Shown: positions 9,107 to 18,894 of the stretch, piece after piece
How positions within the stretch are numbered: position 1 is the stretch's first letter
Layout of the letters: each line of letters starts with the position of its first letter
NCBI GenBank assembly: GCA_016788485.1
Contig: JAEUSV010000120.1
Location: 117,744 to 174,364, forward strand
Source: Flavobacteriales bacterium
GTDB taxonomy: Bacteria > Bacteroidota > Bacteroidia > Flavobacteriales_F > PHOS-HE28
DNA: 56,621 bases
Reading direction: 5' to 3'
Position numbers and translations under genes: made by a program
The notes under the pieces: model-generated
Databases searched by the model: none
The model's input: only the letters and a program-made list of their open reading frames with translations
What the model was told of the DNA's origin: nothing

Positions 9107-10447
9107 ATGATGATGGTGCGGTATGTGCTCCTGGTATGCGTGGTGCTGACGGCCTTGCGGCTGTCGGGGCAGGACGTGCTGCGCGGCATCGTGCTCGACA
9201 GCGCCGACGGCAGCGCCGTGGTGGACGCGCAGCTGGGCTGGGCCGGCGAGGGTGTGGCGGCCGTGACGGACGAGGAGGGGCGGTTCACCATCGACCTTCG
9301 GAATGCCGGTACCCTGCTCGAGGTAACGCACGTGGCCTACCGCACCCAGCGCATCGCCTTCCCGGGTGCGAAGGGACTGGAGGCGGGGCGTTGGGAGATC
9401 CGGCTGGGCGCGCGCACCATCCTGCTCGCCGCAGCGGAAGTGCGCAGGCCGGAGCCTGAGGTGGTCTTCCAGCGAGAGGACCTGCACGCGGCGGACCTGT
9501 TCGTGAACCACGATGGCCTGTGGGTGCTGGCGTACGAGCGCCCGCGCCTGTTCCGCGCGGAGTCCGAACAGGGCCGAGAGATCCTGCGCGACGTGCGGCT
9601 CGTGCTCCTCGATACGGTGCACACCGAACTGGCCTCCCTGCCCATGCAGGAAGATGTGCTCGGGCTTCACCACGACCTGCGCGACCTGCCCATCGTGCGC
9701 GGCACCACCCTGGCCTACGGTGTGTCGTACCACGGTGGCGGGCTTCGACTGGCCCCGTTCCCGCTGGAGCAGCTGGACCGCGCGGTGCTTCCGTGGACCG
9801 ACTCCATCCCCGGCTGGGTGCTCGGCACGCGCAAGGACGATGTGCAGCCGCGAGTGGACCACCTCGGTCATGATCCCGTGATGGACAGCAGCGTGCTCGT
9901 CGCCGCCGTGCTCGACAGTTTCATGATGCAGCTGTTCCGCAGCGAGTACAAGTACCTCAGTGGCCATGACAAGGTGGTGGCCATGGACCTGGCGCGTCAG
10001 TTCCGAACGGACCCCGAGGTGGTGGCCGGCTACATGGCCGGCTTCGACCGCAACATCTGGTTCAAGCCGGTGTACGCGCCCATGTTCGTGGTGGACGACA
10101 CCATCGTGGTGTTCGACCACTACCGGGGAAGGCTGTGCAAGTACAACGGCGAGCTCCGCCTGTGCGGCGAGGTGCCCATCGTGCACCACATGGCCCGGCA
10201 GGGACGCGACTGGAAGGGACGCATCATCCAGGACGCGGCCACGGGTGCGTTGTACGCGGAGTACCAGCGGTCGGGCCAGGGATGGGTGCAGCGGATCGAT
10301 GCGCGCACGGGAAGGCCCGGAGCCATCACGCGCATCACCCACCGGTACCCCGAGAAGGTGCAGGTGTACGACGGAGGCGTGTACTACATCCACCGCGCGC
10401 AGGGCTCCCTGCAGAAGCGCACGCTCTACCGCGAGCCGTTGCGCTGA
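9107..10447 (+). CDS. Exported protein with N-terminal carboxypeptidase-regulatory-like domain, function unknown
   Basis: 446 residues. Residues 1-22 look like a signal peptide. Residues 24-105 match the CarboxypepD_reg-like beta-sandwich common in Bacteroidota outer-membrane and secreted proteins (GIVLDSADGSAVVDAQLGW, EGRFTIDL). The remaining 330 residues form strands with repeated VFDHYRG, YNGELRL and VYDGGVYYIH patterns that suggest a beta-propeller, but I recognise no named family. No C-terminal sorting tail is visible. Its stop codon directly abuts the stop of the convergent sixA gene. A TATCTTCC sequence at 9087-9094 may be the -7 box. Confidence 0.7.
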   Translation: MMMVRYVLLVCVVLTALRLSGQDVLRGIVLDSADGSAVVDAQLGWAGEGVAAVTDEEGRFTIDLRNAGTLLEVTHVAYRTQRIAFPGAKGLEAGRWEIRLGARTILLAAAEVRRPEPEVVFQREDLHAADLFVNHDGLWVLAYERPRLFRAESEQGREILRDVRLVLLDTVHTELASLPMQEDVLGLHHDLRDLPIVRGTTLAYGVSYHGGGLRLAPFPLEQLDRAVLPWTDSIPGWVLGTRKDDVQPRVDHLGHDPVMDSSVLVAAVLDSFMMQLFRSEYKYLSGHDKVVAMDLARQFRTDPEVVAGYMAGFDRNIWFKPVYAPMFVVDDTIVVFDHYRGRLCKYNGELRLCGEVPIVHHMARQGRDWKGRIIQDAATGALYAEYQRSGQGWVQRIDARTGRPGAITRITHRYPEKVQVYDGGVYYIHRAQGSLQKRTLYREPLR

Positions 10448-10951
10448 TCAGCGCAGTTCGGGGTGCTGCTTGGGGTGGTCGTGCCACACCACGGTGCCGA
10501 GCCCCATGGAGGCCTCGGCCCAGGAGTCGATGAGCAGGTCGATGCGCACCACCGCGCAGGTGGGCAGTTCGCCCAGGTCGCCGTCGCCGAGGTATTCCAC
10601 CAGGTCGCTGAGGCCGGGGTTGTGCCCGAAGAGCATCACGCGGGCAGCGCTGTCGGGCAGCTGGTTCACGCGCTTGATAAGGGCGGGCAGCTCGGCGAGG
10701 TACATGGCGCGGTCCTCTACGATGGCTTCGGGCGGACTACCGAGCTCGGCGGCGAAGGTGCGGGCGGTGCTAAGGGCGCGGATCGCGGTGCTGCTCACGA
10801 GCAGGTCGAGCGGTTCGTTGCGCGACCGGAACACGCGTGCCATGAAGGGAGCATCGCGCAGGCCGCGCTCGTTCAGCGGGCGATGGAAGTCATCGAGCCG
10901 CGGGTCGGACCAGCTGCTCTTGGCGTGCCGGGTGATGTAGAGCGTGCGCAT
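10448..10951 (-). CDS. Histidine phosphatase, SixA family
   Basis: 167 residues of the histidine phosphatase (phosphoglycerate-mutase-like) superfamily, beginning MRTLYITRHAKSSWSD. H9 in TRHAKS is the phospho-accepting histidine, R8 its partner; the second catalytic histidine is in LFGHNPGLSDL near residue 114. SixA removes phosphate from histidine phosphotransfer domains in E. coli; short family members in Bacteroidota are usually annotated the same way, though their substrates are untested. Stop codons of this gene and the preceding one touch end to end (TGATCA). Confidence 0.88.
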   Translation of the reverse strand: MRTLYITRHAKSSWSDPRLDDFHRPLNERGLRDAPFMARVFRSRNEPLDLLVSSTAIRALSTARTFAAELGSPPEAIVEDRAMYLAELPALIKRVNQLPDSAARVMLFGHNPGLSDLVEYLGDGDLGELPTCAVVRIDLLIDSWAEASMGLGTVVWHDHPKQHPELR

Positions 10952-11008
10952 GGACCACCGGTCGCCACTTCGGTGGCGTCACCGCAAGGTAAGGCGCATC
11001 GGGCCGTG

Positions 11009-11449
11009 TCAGGCGTTGAACCCCTTCAGGCCGTCGAAGAGGCCGTTCAACAGCACCTGGGGATCCGCGCTCATCGGCAGCTGGAGCTGGGCGTGGCGCG
11101 CATCGCTGAACTGGTTCGCATTGCGGAAGCCCTTGGACACGTTGAGGAAGAGCGTGTCGGGGTAGCGGCCGCTGAAATGCAGCTGGTACGTGTTGCCACC
11201 CGCCATGCGCAGCACATAACGCGGGTAGGGGTTCTCGCTGTTGCGCCAGCCGTCATCCTCCTCGAGCACATGGCCCACGGAGCGCAGGTCGCTGGCCCAG
11301 GCATCGAGCATGTAGTTGAGCACATCCTCCACGAAGACATCGGGGTCGCTCGGGAGCTGGTGCAGGCGGTGGTCCATGGGGGCGAGCAGGCGTGCACGCG
11401 TGCGGCGCAGCGCAGCGGTGAGCTCGTTCAGTTGGGCGATGTAGGGCAT
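11009..11449 (-). CDS. Conserved-looking cytoplasmic protein, function unknown
   Basis: 146 residues, no signal peptide or membrane helix. I do not recognise the family. It has a helical N-terminal half (LNELTAALRRTRARLLAPMD) and a strand-rich second half with YVLRMAGGNTYQLHFSGRYP followed by LFLNVSKGFRNANQF. The coding bias matches the neighbours. Upstream on the minus strand CTACTTTG followed by the ATG suggests its own promoter. A promoter-distal gene after it on the same strand is sixA, but the 57-base gap gives no firm operon evidence. Confidence 0.65.
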   Translation of the reverse strand: MPYIAQLNELTAALRRTRARLLAPMDHRLHQLPSDPDVFVEDVLNYMLDAWASDLRSVGHVLEEDDGWRNSENPYPRYVLRMAGGNTYQLHFSGRYPDTLFLNVSKGFRNANQFSDARHAQLQLPMSADPQVLLNGLFDGLKGFNA

Positions 11450-11640
11450 CGGACTCCTCGTTCGTGCAGGGGCAAAGTAGACGGATGGGCGATCCCTGTT
11501 CGGGTACCCGCCGACGCGTTATGCACGATCGATCCCACGATCGGGCCGATCACGGCGATCACCGTAGCGGGAACGGGTGCTTCCCGTATGGTCTTGGCGC
11601 TGATGCGGGACATCCTTTGCCGGACCAACGAACGCGCATC

Positions 11641-12372
11641 ATGAGAACCATCCAGCTCCTCCTCGCGCTCGCCCTGCTGCCGGGCGCTTCCAACGGCCAG
11701 GGCTATGGCCTGCTCAACCTCTACCAAGTGGGAAGCACCACGTTCGAGGACCGGCCCATCGGCGGTCGGACGATCACCACCAACAGCGTCCTGCTCGGGG
11801 GCAAGTTCCTGGAGGTGGACCGGTTCTTCTTCGTGTGGGACGCATCGTCGATCATGAGGGCCTTGTTGACCGGCGGTGCGAAGGCCGACAAGGGATTCCG
11901 CTTCACCGATGACCAGGGTGCACAGGCCATGGACCTGCCCACCTGGAGCCTGCGCTACGGGTGGATGGCGGACAACATCGGCTTCGGACTCGACGCCGAC
12001 ATCCGCTCGCTCTACCTGCGCTGCCCGGTGGACTCGTTGTCCTCCGGCTATTACCAGTTCAACACGGATGCCGGTTTCGGCGACCTCAACTTCGGGCTGG
12101 TGGCCTGCGGCTACTTCGAGCTCGGCAAGGTGGTGTCGATCAATCCCACCATCGGATGGGACATGATGTTCCTGGAACGGGAGGCGACACCGGTGGATGG
12201 GCACCTCTTCTTCGTCGAATGCCCGGTGCAGCTGTGGTTGCTCGGCAACTTCGGTGTGAACGTGGAGCCCGACCTGCAGATCCGGCGGGTGAAGACCACG
12301 GATGCGGAGGACAAGTACCCGCAGACCATGTTCGCGTTGAAGCTGGGCATCGCCTATCACCTGCCGGATTGA
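11641..12372 (+). CDS. Putative outer-membrane beta-barrel protein
   Basis: 243 residues. A signal peptide (MRTIQLLLALALLPGASNG) is followed by alternating amphipathic strands with glycine and aromatic girdles (GFGLDADIRSLYLR, GYYQFNTDAGFGDLNFGLV, TMFALKLGIAYHLPD), ending in an aromatic-rich last strand as expected for a barrel. It resembles the small PorT/OmpW-sized barrels of Bacteroidota, but I cannot name a family. The ATG at 11641 is chosen because the signal peptide begins there; the longer frame upstream lacks one. Terminator follows after 20 bases. Confidence 0.7.
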   Translation: MRTIQLLLALALLPGASNGQGYGLLNLYQVGSTTFEDRPIGGRTITTNSVLLGGKFLEVDRFFFVWDASSIMRALLTGGAKADKGFRFTDDQGAQAMDLPTWSLRYGWMADNIGFGLDADIRSLYLRCPVDSLSSGYYQFNTDAGFGDLNFGLVACGYFELGKVVSINPTIGWDMMFLEREATPVDGHLFFVECPVQLWLLGNFGVNVEPDLQIRRVKTTDAEDKYPQTMFALKLGIAYHLPD

Positions 12373-12392
12373 ACCATGTCCGGGTAGAGGTG

Positions 12393-12420
12393 AGGAAGGC
12401 CGCCCGTGGGCGGCCTTCCT
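12393..12420. terminator. Terminator between the barrel gene and clpB
   Basis: Perfect inverted repeat AGGAAGGCCGCC with loop CGTG, lying between convergent genes, 20 bases from each stop. U-runs are weak on both sides. Confidence 0.75.
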
Positions 12421-12441
12421 ACGTTCAATGGGGTGGAGGCC

Positions 12442-15090
<2,649 letters not shown>

Positions 15091-15251
15091 GGTACGTGTC
15101 CGTTACAGGGTGCCCCAGGGTCATCAAGCGGGATTCCGAAGCGAAGGAACGGACAGGCTGGCAGGGATGTGCGGTCCACAGCCGACGAAGCGTCGGGGTC
15201 GGACGGTGCGTTCCGGCTGAACTGGCAGAAGGCGAGGTTGGCGCGGCATGG

Positions 15252-15259
15252 TACTTTCG
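15252..15259 (+). promoter_or_regulatory. -7 box of the ECF sigma gene
   Basis: TACTTTCG, 14 bases before the GTG at 15274. This is the TAnnTTCG form common in this window and suggests the sigma gene itself is read by the housekeeping sigma factor, unlike the gene after it. Confidence 0.5.
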
Positions 15260-15273
15260 GCCACCCAGGCACC

Positions 15274-15834
15274 GTGGAATCCGAACGCATCCGCGCAGGC
15301 GACAGGCAGGCCATGGAACAGCTCTTCCGGGCCTACTACCGGATGCTGTGTGCGTTCGCCATGCAGTACGTGAAGGACAGTGAGCGGGCCGAGGACCTGG
15401 TGCAGGACCTCTTCTACCGGCTCTGGCTGGATCGCGAGCGCTTGAACGTGACGAGCTCCATGAAGGCCTACCTGTTCAAGGCCGTGCGCAACCGCTGCCT
15501 GAACGAGGTGAAGGTGCAGGGGCGCATGCGGAGCCTGGTGGAGGAGCGCGACGATGCGGTGGATGGCGAGCAGGGCCGCAGCGAGGAGGAGCACACCGAG
15601 CGCATCGCCCGGGTGCAGGCGGCCATCGAGGCACTGCCCGAGGAGCGGAGGAAGGTCTTCAAGCTGAGCCGGTACGAAGGCCTGAAGTACCACGAGATAG
15701 CTGAACGCCTCGGCATCTCGGTGAAGACCGTGGAGAACCAGATGGGCAAGGCGCTGAAGACCCTGCGCGAGGAGCTGGCCGACCTGGTGCCCTTGTTCGC
15801 CTGGTTGTTCTGGCTGGGCGAGAAGGGCGGATAG
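15274..15834 (+). CDS. ECF-type RNA polymerase sigma factor (FecI-like)
   Basis: 186 residues. Region 2 runs MEQLFRAYYRMLCAFAMQYVKD then AEDLVQDLFYRLW (about residues 13-50), and region 4 LPEERRKVFKLSRYEGL then YHEIAERLGISVKTVENQM (about 120-160), the order and size of extracytoplasmic-function sigma factors. Followed by a FecR-type anti-sigma gene. I take GTG 15274 (VESERIRAGD) as start, because it follows a -7 box and gives the normal length; the open frame extends far upstream antisense to clpB. Its stop codon TAG is also the first three bases of the ECF-type promoter for the next gene. Confidence 0.9.
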   Translation: MESERIRAGDRQAMEQLFRAYYRMLCAFAMQYVKDSERAEDLVQDLFYRLWLDRERLNVTSSMKAYLFKAVRNRCLNEVKVQGRMRSLVEERDDAVDGEQGRSEEEHTERIARVQAAIEALPEERRKVFKLSRYEGLKYHEIAERLGISVKTVENQMGKALKTLREELADLVPLFAWLFWLGEKGG

Positions 15835-15857
15835 GGGTATTGATGACCAGGCTTGTC
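15832..15857 (+). promoter_or_regulatory. ECF-type promoter before the anti-sigma gene
   Basis: TAGGGGTAT (15832-15840), 10 bases, GCTTGTC (15851-15857). The same two blocks with the same spacing recur before the receptor gene at 18844. An upstream GGGGTAT-like block and a GTC block at about this distance fit an ECF sigma -35/-10 pair. The GTG start of the anti-sigma gene is 16 bases past the second block. Confidence 0.7.
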
Positions 15858-15873
15858 CCATACCTGTGAGCAC

Positions 15874-16836
15874 GTGAACGAACGCAGCCCCATCGACAGC
15901 GAAGCACTGGCCCGTTACCTGGCCGGAACATCCGACGCGCCCGAGCGGGAACGGGTGGAGGCATGGGCCGCGTCCGATACCGTCCATGCCGATGAGCTGG
16001 AGGCCTTGCGCCGCATCTGGGACGATGCGGCCGAGGCCATGCCGCTGCCGGAGGTGGACGTTGACGCGGGCTGGCGCAAGGTGGAACAGCGCATGGGCGA
16101 TGCTGCGGGCCGCGGGACCGTGATCCCCCTCAACGCACGCCGATGGATCGCTGCCGCCGCCGTGATCGCCGGCCTGCTCTTCGCCGGACGCCTCCTCTTC
16201 GGTCCGCGCACGGTGGAGCTCGCCGCCACGGGAGCATCGGTGCATGGCACGCTGGCCGACAGCAGCCGCGTGGTGCTGGCACCGGGGTCGAGGCTCACCG
16301 CCGACCTGGGCCGCCACCGCACCATACGCCTCAAGGGCGAGGCCTACTTCGAGGTGGCGCGCGATACGGCCCGGCCGTTCACGGTGCACACGAACGAGGT
16401 GGACGTGACGGTGCTGGGCACGGCCTTCGAGGTATCGGCCTTCGACACCGCGCGTGTTGTGCGTGTGCGCGTCCGCGAGGGCCGCGTGCAGGTGGCCGTA
16501 GGCCCGGACACCGTGGTGCTGCGTGCCGGCGAACAGGCCCGTTACGACCGCGTGGACCATCAGCTGCAACGCGCGGCCAACGGGCCATTGGAGCATTGGG
16601 GCGACAAGCTGCTGCAGTTCGATCAGGCGCCGCTGCCCGTGGTGGTGGCGGAGCTGCAACGGCGCTACGGCGTGATGGTGGAGCTGGGCAATGGGCCCAT
16701 GGCCGCATGCAGGCTCACGGCCACCTTCGAGGACGAGCCCGTGGAGACCGTGCTGCAGGTGATCGCCGACACCTTCGGCCTGCGGGTGGTGCACCTGGCA
16801 CCGGGGCGTTACCTGCTGGAAGGCGATGGCTGCTGA
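15874..16836 (+). CDS. FecR-family anti-sigma factor
   Basis: 320 residues, inner-membrane protein that holds the ECF sigma factor until a signal arrives from the outer membrane. Cytoplasmic part 1-88, one membrane helix at about 90-108 (AAAVIAGLLFAGRLLF), then the periplasmic FecR domain with RTIRLKGEAYFEVARD, VTVLGTAFEV and REGRVQV, and a C-terminal STN-like module (LLQFDQAPLPVVVAELQRRY). The start is uncertain: a TTG at 15853 lies inside the promoter, so GTG 15874 is preferred. It overlaps the next gene by 11 bases. Confidence 0.88.
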   Translation: MNERSPIDSEALARYLAGTSDAPERERVEAWAASDTVHADELEALRRIWDDAAEAMPLPEVDVDAGWRKVEQRMGDAAGRGTVIPLNARRWIAAAAVIAGLLFAGRLLFGPRTVELAATGASVHGTLADSSRVVLAPGSRLTADLGRHRTIRLKGEAYFEVARDTARPFTVHTNEVDVTVLGTAFEVSAFDTARVVRVRVREGRVQVAVGPDTVVLRAGEQARYDRVDHQLQRAANGPLEHWGDKLLQFDQAPLPVVVAELQRRYGVMVELGNGPMAACRLTATFEDEPVETVLQVIADTFGLRVVHLAPGRYLLEGDGC

Positions 16837-18724
16837 ACGGAAGATCCTGCTCGCCGCGTCCGTGTTGCTGGCCTGCCTCGCCAATGCGCAGCCCATCCTG
16901 GACCGCCTGGTCGATGTGCAGGCCACGCGCGTTCCGCTGGCACAGGCGCTCGACCTCGTGGCGCGCGACGGACGCTTCAAGCTCAGCTACAACGCCGCCT
17001 CCTGGCCGGTGGACAGCGTGGTCGATGTGCAGGTGAACGGCACCGTGCGCCAGGCGATGCACGGGTTGATCGGCAGGGATGCCGTGTTGAAGGAGAGCGG
17101 TGAGCACCTGATCCTGCTGGGCGAGGGTGGTGCACGGAACAGGCGATCGGTGCATGGGCGAGTGGTCGACGATCGCTCAGGCGCGCCCGTGGCGCGGGCG
17201 GCCGTGGTGGAGGTGGGCACGCGGAATGCCATTGCCACGGACGGGCAGGGGAGGTTCGTGCTCAATATCTCCGGCACACGCGAGCGCACGCCGCTGCTGT
17301 TCTCGCGCAACGGATTCAGCGATACCGTGGTGTTCGTGCCCGCTGTTGCCGACCTCGGAACGGTGGTGCTGCGTGCGCATGAACGGCTCGAGACGCTTGA
17401 GCCGCGGTGCAACTTCGAACGCTGCGCGGTGGAGGACCTCGGTGTCACCCGCCTGCTGGTGCCCACCGGCCAACAGGCGCTCGCGGACGAGGTGGAGGAT
17501 GTGCAGGACGTCCAGTTCAGTGTATGGCCGAACATCGGCACCAACAAGGAGATGAGCGGAGCCACGGTGAACAGGTTCTCGTTCAACCTGCTGGCCGGAT
17601 ATGCACGCGGCCTCGAAGGCTTCGAGCTCGGCATCGGGGTGAACATGGAGCGCCGCGATGTGAAGGGCGTGCAGTTCGCCGGCCTGGCGAACCTGGTGGG
17701 GCGCCACACCAGCGGCGTGCAGCTCGCCGGCGGGCTCAACCACACCATGCGGTCGTTCGAAGGGCTGCAGCTGGCCGGCTTCGGCAACACCGTATGGGAC
17801 ACGCTGAGCGGCGCGCAGATCGCGGGTGGCGCCAATGTGGTGAAGGGCGGCATGCAGGGCACGCAGGTCGCGGGCGGTTGCAACGTGGCCACGCACGATT
17901 GCGATGGCGTGCAGGTGGCGGGCGGTGTGAACGTGACGGTGCGCGATGTGCGCAAGGCCCAGGTGGCGGGCGGCGTGAACTATGCACGTGCCGTGTCGGG
18001 AGCGCAGGTGGCCGCCGGCATCAACGTGGCCACGGCGGCGGTGGGTGGTGGCCAGGTGGGCTTCGCCGGCAACTATGCGCGCAGCGTGACCGGCGGTCAG
18101 TTCACCTTCGGCATCAACGTGGTGGCCGATACCGTGCGCGGGGGCCAGGTTGGCGTGCTCAACTTCGGGCGCGTGAGCGACGGCGGGCAGGTGGGCATCC
18201 TCAACTTAAGCGATACCATCACCGGCACGAGCGTGGGCATCCTGAGCATCGCGCGTCGCGGCTACCACCGCTTCAGCATCGCCTCCAACGATGTGATGGC
18301 CCTGAGCCTGATCGTGCGCACCGGCACGCGCGGCTTCCACAACATCCTGGGCTGGTCCCCGCCGGTGACCGCCGATGAGCGCTGGGGCTTCCTCTACGGC
18401 TTCGGCACGGAGCTCGCCATCGGCGGGCGCGGTTCGCTCGTGCTCGACCTCACCGGCGAGCAGGTGGTGGAGCAGCGGGAATGGGTGGACGCCGTGAACA
18501 TCGTGGGGCGGCTGGGCCTGTGCGGCGGCTTACGCGTGGCCGGTCCGATGGACCTCCAAGTCGGCCCTATGCTCAACGTGCTCGTGAGCGACTGGCGCGA
18601 TGCGGACCAGGGCACCTACCTCAGCGCCCTTCCCCCGTCGGATCCGCTGTTCAGTGATGTTTCAGGGACCGCGCGCATAACGGGCTGGCTCGGCTGGCGC
18701 GCGGCGTTGTCCCTGCGCTTCTGA
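16826..18724 (+). CDS. Exported STN-domain protein with tandem surface repeats
   Basis: 632 residues. Signal peptide 1-22; residues 24-98 resemble the STN (secretin/TonB short N-terminal) domain, which in FecA-type receptors relays the signal to FecR; residues 108-180 are a carboxypeptidase-regulatory-like domain. From about 240 to 485 run some ten repeats of roughly 20 residues built on GVQVAGGVNV, GAQIAGGANVV and GGQVGVLNFG, similar in look to the LA_2272-type surface repeats. The C-terminal 140 residues look like barrel strands ending in F. Translationally coupled to the anti-sigma gene, so it is the likely sensor partner of this circuit. Confidence 0.75.
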   Translation: MAAERKILLAASVLLACLANAQPILDRLVDVQATRVPLAQALDLVARDGRFKLSYNAASWPVDSVVDVQVNGTVRQAMHGLIGRDAVLKESGEHLILLGEGGARNRRSVHGRVVDDRSGAPVARAAVVEVGTRNAIATDGQGRFVLNISGTRERTPLLFSRNGFSDTVVFVPAVADLGTVVLRAHERLETLEPRCNFERCAVEDLGVTRLLVPTGQQALADEVEDVQDVQFSVWPNIGTNKEMSGATVNRFSFNLLAGYARGLEGFELGIGVNMERRDVKGVQFAGLANLVGRHTSGVQLAGGLNHTMRSFEGLQLAGFGNTVWDTLSGAQIAGGANVVKGGMQGTQVAGGCNVATHDCDGVQVAGGVNVTVRDVRKAQVAGGVNYARAVSGAQVAAGINVATAAVGGGQVGFAGNYARSVTGGQFTFGINVVADTVRGGQVGVLNFGRVSDGGQVGILNLSDTITGTSVGILSIARRGYHRFSIASNDVMALSLIVRTGTRGFHNILGWSPPVTADERWGFLYGFGTELAIGGRGSLVLDLTGEQVVEQREWVDAVNIVGRLGLCGGLRVAGPMDLQVGPMLNVLVSDWRDADQGTYLSALPPSDPLFSDVSGTARITGWLGWRAALSLRF

Positions 18725-18843
18725 AGGGCCTTCGCTCGTCCCGATCGCAACCGACCGGCCCTTCCGCTTGTAACAAGCCGTCCCGGAACGCTGTCCCAGT
18801 TGGGCTTCCGGCATGCTGTGGCGGAACGTTCCATCACCCGGAG

Positions 18844-18869
18844 TAGGGGTATCGCCAAGGCAGCTTGTC
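18844..18869 (+). promoter_or_regulatory. ECF-type promoter before the receptor gene
   Basis: TAGGGGTAT (18844-18852), 10 bases, GCTTGTC (18863-18869), matching the element at 15832 in both blocks and spacing, while the 10 bases between differ. The receptor ATG is 25 bases past the second block. Confidence 0.7.
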
Positions 18870-18894
18870 ACAGAAGCACCAACACGTACGACCC

